From Tigriopus japonicus (Eukaryota > Arthropoda > Copepoda > Harpacticoida > Harpacticidae), in the NCBI GenBank assembly GCA_010645155.1, contig CM021323.1, positions 2,410,128-2,474,127 of the forward strand: DNA of 64,000 bases. The letters run 5' to 3'. Below the pieces are notes generated by a model that was not told where the DNA came from, did no database searches, and saw nothing but the letters and a program-made list of their open reading frames with translations. The stretch's first letter is position 1. Every line of letters begins with the position of its first letter. The position numbers and the translations under genes were made by a program. This document shows positions 49,365-59,993 of this stretch, one piece after another.

Positions 49365-50207
49365 CAACTCATGAAAAAGAGAAGTGTACCACTGGTGCCA
49401 AGGTGCAACAAGTAGATACGTCAACAATTTTCCAATGCTATTCATATGTTTAGCATGCACAAACATGTGCTAGTTCCATTGACTTCAATTAAGCTTCTAG
49501 CAAGCTGGGTCGTTATTTGGGCTTAGCATCAGGTTTAATTGATGAGAGGTTCTCCGAGAAGCACGCCTAGAGAGGAGCATTCCAACGTTGTGGAAGCACT
49601 CCCATTTGAATACTTCAAGGCTGATCAATCGAACTGCAAGCGAACTTCATTCCAGTGTTTCCTTAAATTAGCTGCCACAATTTGCATGCTCCTGTGAGAT
49701 CAATCAATGTTTTGAGTTGAATGGAGTAATATGAAATAAAGAAGGAGAAATGTGGAATAGCTGAACCAGCGGGCAATTAGTGTTTCGAGAGGATGAATTT
49801 ACGATCATAGATGTAGAGGCACTTCTAGGTTGGAATGAGAGACTTACTTTTCAAAATGGCAGCTGTCTCAACAAAACCAGCCAATTGAACTACGAAGTGT
49901 ACTAACAAGTACACTTTCTCGAGTTGCCATCAAAACATATGCTCACACCATTATTTGAACAGGACGATTCATCTTACGTTTGGCACGATTTGTCAAAATT
50001 ACACCCAACAAACTATCAGAGTGCCACGAGTTCAAATTGAATTAGTATATGAAATCACTGTATGCGATTCGGTTGGGTTGCAGAAATCTTCAAAGGAATT
50101 GTGTTTATAAAGTTAATGAAAAGTTTACTCTCAAGTAGACTTTGGAGCATACCTTCAAGTAAACTAGCAAGCATTCCGAGACCAATACAACCAAAACATA
50201 TGACCTA
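49365..50207. repeat. Dispersed 850-bp repeat, copy 2
   Basis: It matches 762-1613 nearly base for base. Its left neighbour (49255-49310, CCAAGGTGTGCTAGCAAAG onward) also matches the hAT-type element near 26057, absent from copy 1, so this copy is less truncated. Confidence 0.8.
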
Positions 50208-50449
50208 TTGTGTGCCATTTCACCATTTCCCATTTAGGAAAATGGGAAACAGTTCTTTCTAATGTTGTGAAAATGAAATGAAAGGTTTATCACAGTGTTA
50301 TTTCAACTTTCACAATCATGACTTCCTTTAAACCCTTATTTGAACCCTCTTGGCTATTATCTCACTTGCAATTTCTGGAGGTTGCCTGGATAATTCTGTG
50401 GAAAGTAAGTTGACTGGGACTTGTTATAAGTTTAAATTCTTAGGGTTTA

Positions 50450-51370
50450 CAGGGCGCGATTGGTATTTATTAATCAACTTTGGCGCCCTTGTTTGAAGAA
50501 TCAGTTGGAGCTACAGACTTGAAATTTTGTCAGCTGCTAGCTGAGACACTTGGGCGTTGTTGGACGAAAAATGGCTGCCAAAGAAGAATTTACAATCCCA
50601 AACCTGTGGAAAAGGCATGGAGCCTTGCTTGGAATCCGCGCCGGAAAGGACAACAAGCAGATTGCTGACACTTTGGGCGTCACTGTGCACTTTGTTTGGA
50701 GGGTGAGGAAGGACTTGGAGGATCTGGAGGTGACTATGAGGCTACTGCATCAAGGGCTGAGCATTCCAGAAGGTCTGATGCCTTGAGAATCCCTGAAATG
50801 GTGGCCCAGGTGGAAGAAATCGTGACCAATGATCCAGGGAAGTCCATGCGTGCCATCAGCCGAGATCTTGGATGCTCCGAGTTTTTGATTCGAACGATTG
50901 GATGAAAGAGGTAGCCCAAGGCAAGCATATCATGTGGCAACAAGACTCTGCTCCTTGTCACACGTCGAAAAGGAGTCTGGAGTGGCTGGAGGACAATTTT
51001 GAGGACTTCATTGGACCCGACTTTTGGCCTCCTAACTCTCCTGATCTGAATCCGTTGGATTATTTTGTGTGGGGCGCAGTTGAGAGACACACTAACAAGT
51101 CCCCATGCAATACGGTGAATGAGTTGAAGCAAAGGATCCAGAATGAGTTCAACAACTTGCCCAAGGCCATGGTGGAGAAGGCCTGCTCCCGATTCAGACC
51201 GAGAATAGAGAAAGTTATTGCCAATGGGGGTGGTTTTATTAAACAAATGGATAGTGCTTTCAATGAGGAATCCAAATCTGTCCTTATTTCAAAAATCGGT
51301 TGATAACTGAGGAAATGGCAGCCTTTTTCCTGCAGCACCCCTGAAATTAATAAATACCAATCGCACCCTG
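50450..51370. mobile_element. Mariner-family transposon, internally deleted
   Basis: Terminal inverted repeats CAGGGCGCGATTGGTATTTA and the complementary right end (TACCAATCGCACCCTG) are flanked by TA on both sides (50448-50449 and 51371-51372), the Tc1/mariner target. The 921-bp length is short for an intact element of about 1.3 kb because part of the transposase gene is missing. Confidence 0.95.
50571..51303 (+). pseudogene. maT-like mariner transposase, broken
   Basis: The intact protein would excise and reinsert the element using three acidic residues. Here the N-terminal DNA-binding part starts MAAKEEFTIPNLWKRHG at 50571 and includes NKQIADTLGV, a helix-turn-helix. The frame then shifts near 50728 (to DYEATASRAEHSRRSDALR), and shifts again near 50900 at a junction where roughly a third of the protein, with the first catalytic Asp, is gone. 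The C-terminal part has QQDSAPCHTS and SPDLNPLDYFVWG; 37 residues separate the two Asp, which is the DD37D spacing of the maT group. It cannot make an active enzyme. Confidence 0.93.
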
Positions 51371-51372
51371 TA

Positions 51373-52041
51373 TATAGGAATAGGTTGAGTTAGCTTTTTT
51401 CATGTTAGATTATGTAAGTATAGAGCAAATAAGCTTATTTGACCATGTAAGACCATGTGCCTACTGAATAAATAGCAGTCTTTTGACACTTGTCCAACTG
51501 TTGGTTGACAGTTGATCACTTGTTCCATCCTTATTTGCATTCTCCTTATTTATGACTAAGTCTTGTGTCCAAGTTCTCACCAAACTAGATTGAGCAATAC
51601 ACATAAGCTATGGGAAGCATTCATTGCAACTACCCAGGCTAAGAAGACCAGCACCAGTATGAACCTTTGCTTCTGTTGCAAAACCTCTGAAGCAAAAGGG
51701 GTGTTAATCAGGTCTTGAAGGAGATCATTGTGGTGAAAATTACAATAATACTGAGAATACTTCCATTTTACTTTCACAACATCATAAAGAAACATCTTCC
51801 ATATTCCTAAGTTAGTGGAAGGACACAACCAAACAAGAGATTCTAGATGTTTATGGTTAGAGGAATTAGCTCAAAAGGATAAAAGGATCTTTAAGTTTCT
51901 GCCAAGATGAAAGAGAAAAAATATTTTTTAGACAAAAAAACACATAATTTATATTTCTTTTCTAACTACTTTTCAAAGAAATCAGTAGTGGCTAAATAAA
52001 TTTTGTGCCAACTAAAATGCCAAGTAATATAAGTGAATTTT
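51373..52041. other. Spacer between mariner and right arm
   Basis: An 83-residue minus-strand frame (51577-51828) includes a hydrophobic run FILVLVFLAWVVAM and is open from a TTG only. It may be a relic of a transposon or host gene but I recognise nothing. Confidence 0.35.
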
Positions 52042-52112
52042 CACATGGACAGAATTTCAAAGATTTTTCTCACGCAACCCCAAAATAAAGTGTAGGTAGA
52101 AAAACGCCAAGA

Positions 52113-53189
52113 GCCATCCACCACCTTCCACACCAAAAATACAGGGTATTACAGCCTTACTAATTGCAAACAAAGAAGTTTTACAAAATGAGATATGTTT
52201 ATCAGTCATGTATAACATACTTTTATATTATACACATTTTTGTCATGTTATAGGAGAGCATCAAAATGAATTGATTCTCTTAGACTCTTTTTTTGGCAAA
52301 AGTTTTTTGAAAAGTGCCCAAAGGACGATATACAATTGCCCTTTTGTGCTTGGTTTCCATGGATTCAAATTTAGATGATGGTTCAATGATAGTTAAAAGA
52401 ACAAATTAGGAATTTTCCTTTCATTTTAGAAGAAAAAGCCCAAATATTTAAAAACTGCTCAAAAACACAAAATATTTAAATTAATATTTTCGGCCGCTCT
52501 AGTTATGAAAATATGACTTTTTCCAAATATTTTGGGGTTTTGAAGAAAATATGTATCAAATATTTTGCCACTTTATAGCAGACATTTTTTGGGGCCCTGC
52601 TTATGACATTGTGGAAACTTAGGGACTTGAAATGGTTTCTCGGTGCTTTTGAGCTGGAGATATCATTTCTGAAATGACAAATGCTTTGGAGACTCATGGT
52701 GATGTTTAGTATTATATGATCAAAAATCTTCTATAAAATTTCCCAAAAGTATAATGAAACAGAAATATTTTAACATTTCTTTTCATTTTATTGTTAAATA
52801 TTCCAAGGGGCAACCTTATCTACAACAGTTTAGAACTCATTGAAAAAATTATCAAATTGTGCTTTGATAATTTGATTGTAAAGTGTTACTGAAATGTGAA
52901 AGGAGATAGATCCATTATTTTTCTTGGACAATAACCATCTTTCTTTTTCCTATAGTATGGTCAATCAAAATTTGTGCTTCTAGACAGTCAATTGTGACAT
53001 CAATTTGGACAGACAAAGATATTCCTCACAAAAATCAAAAGTTCAACTTAAACTAAAGTGAGGGAAAAATAGGTTTATATTTTACAATACCCTGCCAGGG
53101 GATATGATATATCTTTGTTTTAGCAAGCCTTACAATTTAAATTGACCTTATTTGGGGAACTTTTCTGAAAACTCACGAAACCTTAAAAT
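52113..53189. other. Intergenic, AT-rich
   Basis: No gene or element end recognised. Confidence 0.4.
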
Positions 53190-53289
53190 GTCGACACCGG
53201 AGGCCTGGTGTCGACACTGACACCGAAATAAAAAAACCGGTATCGGTGTCGACACCTCGACACCGACACCGGCTTCTCGTCCACCCCTA
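53190..53289. repeat. GTCGACACC motif cluster with hAT-like end
   Basis: GTCGACACC or GACACCG variants recur about seven times in 100 bases, mostly in the palindromic form GTGTCGACAC. The block ends CCACCCCTA, whose complement TAGGGGTGG is a typical hAT-like terminus. No opposite end was found. Confidence 0.5.
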
Positions 53290-54993
53290 TTCTGTACTCG
53301 AGAGTTGTCTCTTAGTACTAAAATGGCTTGCATCAATCCAAACTAAGTAACAAATATTGATGATGACAGAGTAACAGTTCTACAAATGAAATGCACATTA
53401 ATAGTCAGGATAGAGGAATCTCTGTAGCTTTTCATAAAAATGATGTGGTGCCTAAAAACAGTTAATAACTTAAAGAAAAAAATACAAACGTAGGTACGTT
53501 TGTAATGTTAAATTAATGAGGGGAAGGAGATATTTTTGGTACGTTTTAAGTTCACTAAAACATATCGTGTTTTTTCCAACATATTATGGTGCTAATACTA
53601 TTAGAAACTTAAACTTAATACTAAAATCACAATGTTGGAAAGTACATTTTCCCAATTTTAAATTGCAAATGCACAAAAAATTACAAACAAGCAAATGCAA
53701 AATGCAAAATGCAAAAATGCAAAATGTAAAATGCAAATGCAAACAAATCTTTTCGCAGGCCGCGCATTCCATCATATATCATATCATATTTGGGCAATTT
53801 GCTGGTAACTTTGGTACGTCATTGCTACGTGTAATGTTCTCACCGATACTAAAGAACCGTTGTCCTTTGCCTTTGTGCCAAAACAGAAAGTATGCTGAAA
53901 CAAGCCTTTATTCATTAATTGTTAGCATCTGCTACGGATAAATCTGCCAATATGGAAACACTCTATTTTTGAAATTTTGAAAACAAATTTCAAAAAAAAT
54001 GAAGCAGGAGGCTAACGGACCATTCCACAAAAAGATCTCAGAATTGATCTACGATAGTCCTTTTTACATTTCATAACCAGTCTTATCTGAAATTTTGCTG
54101 ATAAAAAACTTACTGAAAGAATTAAGAAGTATTCATAGCGCTTACAACAATGTATAATTAAAAAAGGATGGTAGGGCAGTCTGCCTCACATTCATTTGAT
54201 TTTGGCATTTGATTTTGGGTTGCTTCAAAAACTGGAAATGAATTTTCTTTTGAATAAGCAAAGCTTTCAAGAGAAGAAATCAAAAAGATTTTTTTAAACG
54301 CGACATCCTACGTAAAATCCAAATCCAAATAGTAGTTAGTACTCTGAAATCAAACGCTGAGTGATCTGTTCGTCATAGTTCCTTTCAAAGACACGAAATC
54401 AAATCCCCCTTGTACTGTATTTATATGGATATCGCGGTTATGAAAATGGAGCTTCTGAAACTTTTAGACTTTCGAAACGCAGTAAGAAACGAGATGTTGG
54501 GAACTGAATATGATGCTCGAAATGCCAATTTCGAAATGGGTCAAACACCTCCAAACAAACTTGATAGGAATATTTGGGTCCCATTCTCAGGTTTGAGGGC
54601 ACACTTTTCTCTAGGCTGAAGTTGTTCGGAATGCTCTCCTTCTGAAAGACGAAGGAGAATCTCTGTGCATTAGTCATGACCCAAAAGAGCCGACCTCGAA
54701 ACCACACGGCAAAGTTTCATTTCCAACGTTCTCCAAATGTTGTCATTTTAAATTTAGAAGTGCTAATTCAGTTGAAAAATTTGATTTGATAGCGCCAAAG
54801 ATCTCGAGTGCTTCCGATCATTTGTTGATCTTAATGTTGTTTAGAATTTGCGCAGAGCAGAGCCGGTTCCTCGCATCGACAAACGAGGTCCCTGCATTGT
54901 GCGTGCAATAGTAATGCCTGTAGCCAAAGTAGGCCCTGCCACGATGATTTTCGATCTTTGCCTGCGCTTCGTCTGTGCATCGAACGCTGGCCA
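53290..54993. other. Intergenic upstream of the PDZ exon
   Basis: An AAATGC-type short tandem repeat lies at 53691-53743; the 141-residue frame across it is not credible. Confidence 0.4.
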
Positions 54994-54994
54994 T

Positions 54995-55039
54995 GTAGTA
55001 GTTCGCAACTACTACGAGCCATGATGATGATGATGATGA
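54995..55039. promoter_or_regulatory. Palindrome and ATG-repeat upstream of the PDZ exon
   Basis: GTAGTAGTT, three bases, then AACTACTAC form a perfect palindrome at 54995-55015, followed by an ATG trinucleotide run (55021-55039). A related GTAGTAGTACTAC palindrome precedes the HMG gene. Role unknown; a promoter element is possible from position. Confidence 0.3.
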
Positions 55040-55235
55040 CGAGTGACTCAGAGGCCTCCTGTCAACTCTGCGGCCAGAACTTGAATTGTACTTCAGTTGA
55101 CGAGAGATCATCATAACAGAGGGACCTGGCTTTTGGATTTATCGTGGAAATTACGTCCTTTCAGTGAAGTGTAGTGTGTTTGACTTTTGGACAGCAGTCG
55201 TTGTTGGCGCTTCTTGGATCGATTGTGTGCCAAGC

Positions 55236-55829
55236 ATGAACGTTTATCAGGAGAAAGAGGAAAAGCCTCTTGAAGACACGGCTCCTCGTCCTCGGCTTTG
55301 CCATGTCACAAAATGGGATCATTTTGATGGATACGGGTTCAATTTGCATGCCGAAAAGTCCCGCCCAGGCCAATACATTGGGAAAGTGGACGAAGGCAGC
55401 CCAGCGGAAAAGGCCGGTTTGAGGGAAGGCGATCGGATCATCGAAGTCAACGGAGTTAACATTAATCATGAGAACCACAAACAAGTGGTGTCGAGGATTA
55501 AGGCCAGTCCCAATGAGACCCGATTACTGGTTGTGGATGCGGAAGCGGAGAATTTTTTTAAGGACAACGACATTGTTATCCACGGAGAGTTGAGCAACGT
55601 TCTGAGGATGTCATCCGAGCCTGGTCGGATTCAAGATGTCCCCATCATTGTGGAAACTATCGAGATCGAAAACCACAGCCAACCTGACGGTCCACCCCCT
55701 TCATCGACGACGAATATTACCACAACCACTTTAAACAACTATTCACGCAATGTGCGCCAAAACTCTGTCGAAGATGACGATCAACATTCCAATCATAGTG
55801 CCATGTCGGCAGGCTCCTCCACAGCCAAG
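55236..55829 (+). CDS. NHERF/EBP50-type PDZ scaffold, first coding exon
   Basis: NHERF proteins tether membrane transporters and receptors to ezrin and actin below the plasma membrane. From the ATG at 55236 the exon encodes 198 residues. A PDZ domain occupies about 20-104: PRLCHVTKW, then the [10 protein letters not shown] carboxylate-binding loop (GYGF at 32-35), [20 protein letters not shown], and [10 protein letters not shown] Ser/Thr/Asn/Asp-rich linker follows. The exon ends at CCAAG with GTAAAC, a good donor, at 55830; the second PDZ and ezrin-binding tail must lie in later exons, none of which I could place before the window ends. An in-frame start at 55164 is only GTG, and pyrimidine-rich acceptor-like sites at about 55164 and 55194 suggest a spliced leader exon. 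The frame continues through the intron to 56027. Confidence 0.9.
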
Positions 55830-58284
55830 GTAAACGATTTACCAATATATCCAATCTGTGAAATCAAAGCACAAATTGAATTTCGACCTTTTCCGTTTGT
55901 GCCAAAATTGTCAATGGGAAAAATCAATAGAATTTTCGGTAAAAGGCGATGGTGGATCAAGAAAGAACATCATCAACCTTTGGCTACTCATATTCTTTTT
56001 TACGTCCTCATAACTGCTTTGTTTTAGAGAAGAGACGTTTAGATATTTGTCAGTTTGCTATTTACAAAATTATATTATTCTAGATATATATTTGTTATTT
56101 GCTTATGCAAACACTTTCAATGGCCGGCCTAATTGGCTGTAGTAGCCAACGCATACGCACACTTATCATGTAAAGACGCGAAAGATTGAAGTGGAAATCA
56201 ATGATCGTGACTCGGAACACGATCCTGGCGGCTTTATTTGACGCCATTCGTTATCGCTCAGCTATGTCTAACATTGACATGCACTGATTATTGCTTCCTT
56301 ACCCTGCATCCCCCCGATTGGCCTTGTTGGTTGGGAAACTATGTACATCCACACAATACTCCAGCCAAAATTACGTACATGTAATATTGGAATGTAGATA
56401 ACGCCAGATTTTGTTATTTGCTACGATCAAAGCTACATACATGGTCGACATTTTTGTAAGCTGACTTTTCAACCTTGAATCATGAGGTAAAGCGCAACTG
56501 ATCTCTGATATTGGGAACAATCAGAATATTTTTTATAGCTACTTTTCTACGTATCTTGGGGAAGAGAACATTATCTCCGAAAGTAATGTCAACAATTCAA
56601 ATTATGTGCCTTGAAGAAAATGCGTCTTGACATGGATTTTTCACAGAACTCCGAGAAATAATATCAAAATCTTTATGTTTTCGCAACTATATACACTACT
56701 CCTTCAAAAAACTTACATGACAGATTTTGAAGTTATTTGTTCAAAAAAAATGGTTACATGATCAGTATAGTTGGCGAATTTTGAAAAGAATCATCGCACA
56801 CTCAGATCCAATAGTAAAATAATTCAAGTTCCCCATCGAGCAAATAAAAGCCTTCCAATATGATGCAGAATTTCAACATTGAATCCCGTGACTATTTAAT
56901 ATCAAAGTCTGAAAACCCAATTTATACATTCATGAAAATACCACAAGTAGGAAAACCAGGTATCTGTGGGTTGTTCGTCAAAGGTTACACTGTAATAGCG
57001 GCACTTGGATCCCTTCAAAGTTCCTTTCAGCTATGAGATTATTCTGTGTTTAGGAACTCTCAAATAGCATAAGACACCGTGATACTACCACGGATGAATG
57101 GGCTTACCCTGATGACAAAATTTAATGATTACATGAATGTATTTTCAACAAATGCCATTGATTCCCAACTTGATGACCGCATCATTTCTTCTTTAGTTAA
57201 AAACATGAATGTAGGCTATAGATAATTGTAGTCGGGAGTAACGGCCATCTCGTTAATGATAAGCCTAAATGACATTGGCAAATAAACGTAAAGTCGCTTG
57301 TAAACTATGACAAAAAGCTAGTATTTGATGCTGCTAGCACAGTAGTGACTGAGGTGCGTGCTACAAGTAACTTGAATGCAATCGAACAAAAACAAACAAA
57401 TAGCCGAATTCCTGTTTCACGACAAAACAAGTGTTTCCAAATGGAAAGCCTGAGACAAATAAACCCGTCGACGAGGAAGAAGCATAAGACTTAGAAGCTT
57501 TAGCTCAGCTTTTGTTTTCTATCGTGCCATAATCTAAGAAGGACATGGATGGATAGTGAATGTCAAACATATGCCTAGCCAACCATTTTTGAATAAGTTT
57601 GGGAAATTGGTCCGCTTGTGAAAATATCAATCCATCTCATTAATGTTCACGGTATCTGAGGATGATGAGACGATTTTCAACGTTACAAAAACGTAAGTTT
57701 GCAAGCATCGCGATGAGATAACCTTGCTTTATCAAAAAAATGGAAAGAAACACTTGTGACAGTTTGGTTTCCTGAGAATACCTCGCTGATAAATTCAGAG
57801 TTGTGCATGTGATAATGGTGAGCTCATTAGGCCAATCGTGACTCGCGTTCGAGTCATTTTATTCAGTTAAAATGCGACCTTGGTCAGTGAAGAGGAATGG
57901 TCGAGTGATGTGCAAAAGCTAATGCGGCGATATTTTTGGCCAACGACGACCTCTTTCTTCCTCATTACTTGGAAATTGTTGGAAAAATCATGAACGAAAT
58001 GCGTGGTTTTCCAAATGGAATTCCAAGTTCATTTTGACAAACCTCACGAGCTTCACCCGACATTCCCAATTCAGAAACCATTGCCGTCAAGAAAATATCT
58101 CAGTAAATGTCTACATCTAATGCAATTCCAAGGCTTTGGTTTGGTTTGGTTTGGTTGGATCAAGGCTCGTTTCCATCGTTTTCCGAATGTCAAGTTAATC
58201 AAGGGAAAGTGATGATTTCAATGCTATCATAAAATCATTTTTTTACCAAGAACTGAACATGATCAACAGATATTTGGTAACATA
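55830..58284. other. Intron or downstream region of the PDZ gene
   Basis: After the donor at 55830 the PDZ frame stays open for another 65 codons before TAG, then AT-rich non-coding sequence follows. I see no further PDZ exon. Confidence 0.45.
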
Positions 58285-58961
58285 AGCTCATTTTTCTGCT
58301 TTTTTGCACTTTTCACCTTTATTTGCAGTTTTATTCCCAAATTTGACCTAAAATACGCAAATTTATACGCAAATTTCTAAAAATTGGCATATATGACATT
58401 TTTATACAAATTGTTGTATATATTTGAAGAATGTGAATTGCTATTATTTAACACATAACACAAAAGTTCAGGCAATTTATTTAAATAAAAAAGAATGGCG
58501 GAAATCTCAATGAAAATTGGTCTTCCCATATTTTTCGAGCAAATTTGTACCTAAATATAAGTTTTTTTATATCCAGCTTGGGGTCAAAGTCCCACAAATC
58601 AAGGAGAGGGATGTTTTCTAGCCAGTTTGCTTACCTTTTTCATAAAGCTTAATCAAAACATTTAACACAACTTTCTTTTGGCCCAAGAAAGTTATTTTGG
58701 GCATCTTTAAAATTCCCAACGTAGTCCCAACGTATATTTTGGTTAGCAACATCAATATTTAAAATATTGATCTTCAAAATTTAAAAAAGAAGTACACAAG
58801 AGAGTATCTAAGACATGTACGATATTTTTTTTGCGGTGTTTTATGGAGTTCATTTGCGATCTCGACCTTCTTCTGCATTTCATTTTGCGATTTGGGCTGG
58901 TTTTGATGCAACTTTTGGTAACTAAAGGCTATATTTATTTGCGCTTCTTGCCTGTCCCTTA
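58285..58961. mobile_element. hAT-like element (TAGGGACGGGC family), partial copy
   Basis: Subterminal-type sequence (TTTGCACTTTTCACC and TTTATTTGCAG) opens the block, and it ends GCGCTTCTTGCCTGTCCCTTA, close to the right terminus of the copies at 34008 and 41291. No intact left terminus is visible, so this copy is truncated or heavily diverged. Confidence 0.55.
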
Positions 58962-59857
58962 AAATGGCAGATGATCATGTCACTGGAAATCAATTTTGAA
59001 GTCTTTGGGATAGTGCAGGAAAAAACCTACTGGCATTCTCGATGGAGATTTCAAACACAAGCTATGTTTCAAGTTGGCCCCTGAGATTGGATAATCCAAA
59101 AAAGCTTTAATTAATCAAGTGGTCATCTGTTAGATTGTTCATTTAGTAATTAGACGAAAAAGAACATCATTCGTTGGAAGAATTTTCCTCCTTCTCAAGC
59201 ATGTGGTTCTGCATCGCAAATTCAAAACCAAGACAGGTTGAAATTGGTCTCTTTCATCTGGAGTCATTTGCTTTGATATCCTTTTCCATATCTTCATGTA
59301 CATCTGGATTTTTGGTACAACAAAGATCGCAACAAACTTGCCGTTAATTAGAATGATTCGAGCTGCAAGTTGGAGGATGCGGATAATTATCTGCTAAGGA
59401 TATAGCACCTCGAACCAACGAAAACAGACAAGGTCAGATGTCTTCTTCTCTGGTTCTTCCTTTCTAGAGTGCCACTACTGAATGTATGTATAGTGTGTGT
59501 GTCTGTGTGTGTCTGTGTGTATGTACTCTTTGTATGGCAGAGAAAACTCAGATCTTGTGATGCAATCGAAACTTGAAAATTGTAAACTAGCGGCCACGGA
59601 CAGACAGACATCTGTGTTAGTAGCATGATTGGCAGGAGGGATAAAAGATTGCGTCAGAGCAGAGAAATTCAATTTTACACTTCAAAATGGGAAGATGTTC
59701 ACTTCAATCAACCAAACAATTGTATCTTGCATCTTCTCACTTGCCAATGAAAAGAGACAAGCAAAATTAGGCATCTGTAAATTGGCCAATCCCCTCTCGT
59801 CGACCTCGGAAATCAATCCAAGATTGTATCAAATAAGCTGTCAATCGTGGCATTAAA
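58962..59857. other. Intergenic with GT repeat
   Basis: A GT/TCTG dinucleotide repeat lies at 59484-59524. No gene supported. Confidence 0.5.
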
Positions 59858-59993
59858 GGTCGGTTGTTGAGGTAGTTTTGAAGTTTAGTAGAACTATACT
59901 CCCAAGTATACTTGGAGATACTTGGACTTGAGTATATCTTGGAGTACATACTTGGAGTATACTACTCTCCCAAACTACCTCAACAGCCGACCT
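59858..59993. mobile_element. Short palindromic MITE related to 30311-30848
   Basis: It starts GGTCGGTTGTTGAGGTAG and ends CTACCTCAACAGCCGACC. The interior is built from short ACTTGGAGTATA-type units instead of the longer interior of the 30-kb copies. Its length is 136 bp. Confidence 0.85.

Larger units (their letters stand above)
49050..52112. mobile_element. Composite block bounded by short inverted arms
   Basis: About 75 bases at 49050-49122 (CTCTTGGCCTTTTTCTACC to GCATCCATGTG) recur inverted at 52042-52112 with roughly ten mismatches. A TATGTTATACATG pair further out (48908-48920 and 52207-52219) may extend the arms. The interior holds the 850-bp repeat copy 2 and a mariner derivative, so elements have inserted into an older one. 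Confidence 0.6.

Noticed and set aside
53691..53743. Short regular repeats considered as a CRISPR-like array
   Set aside because: They are simple AAATGC units without spacers, in a eukaryotic sequence.
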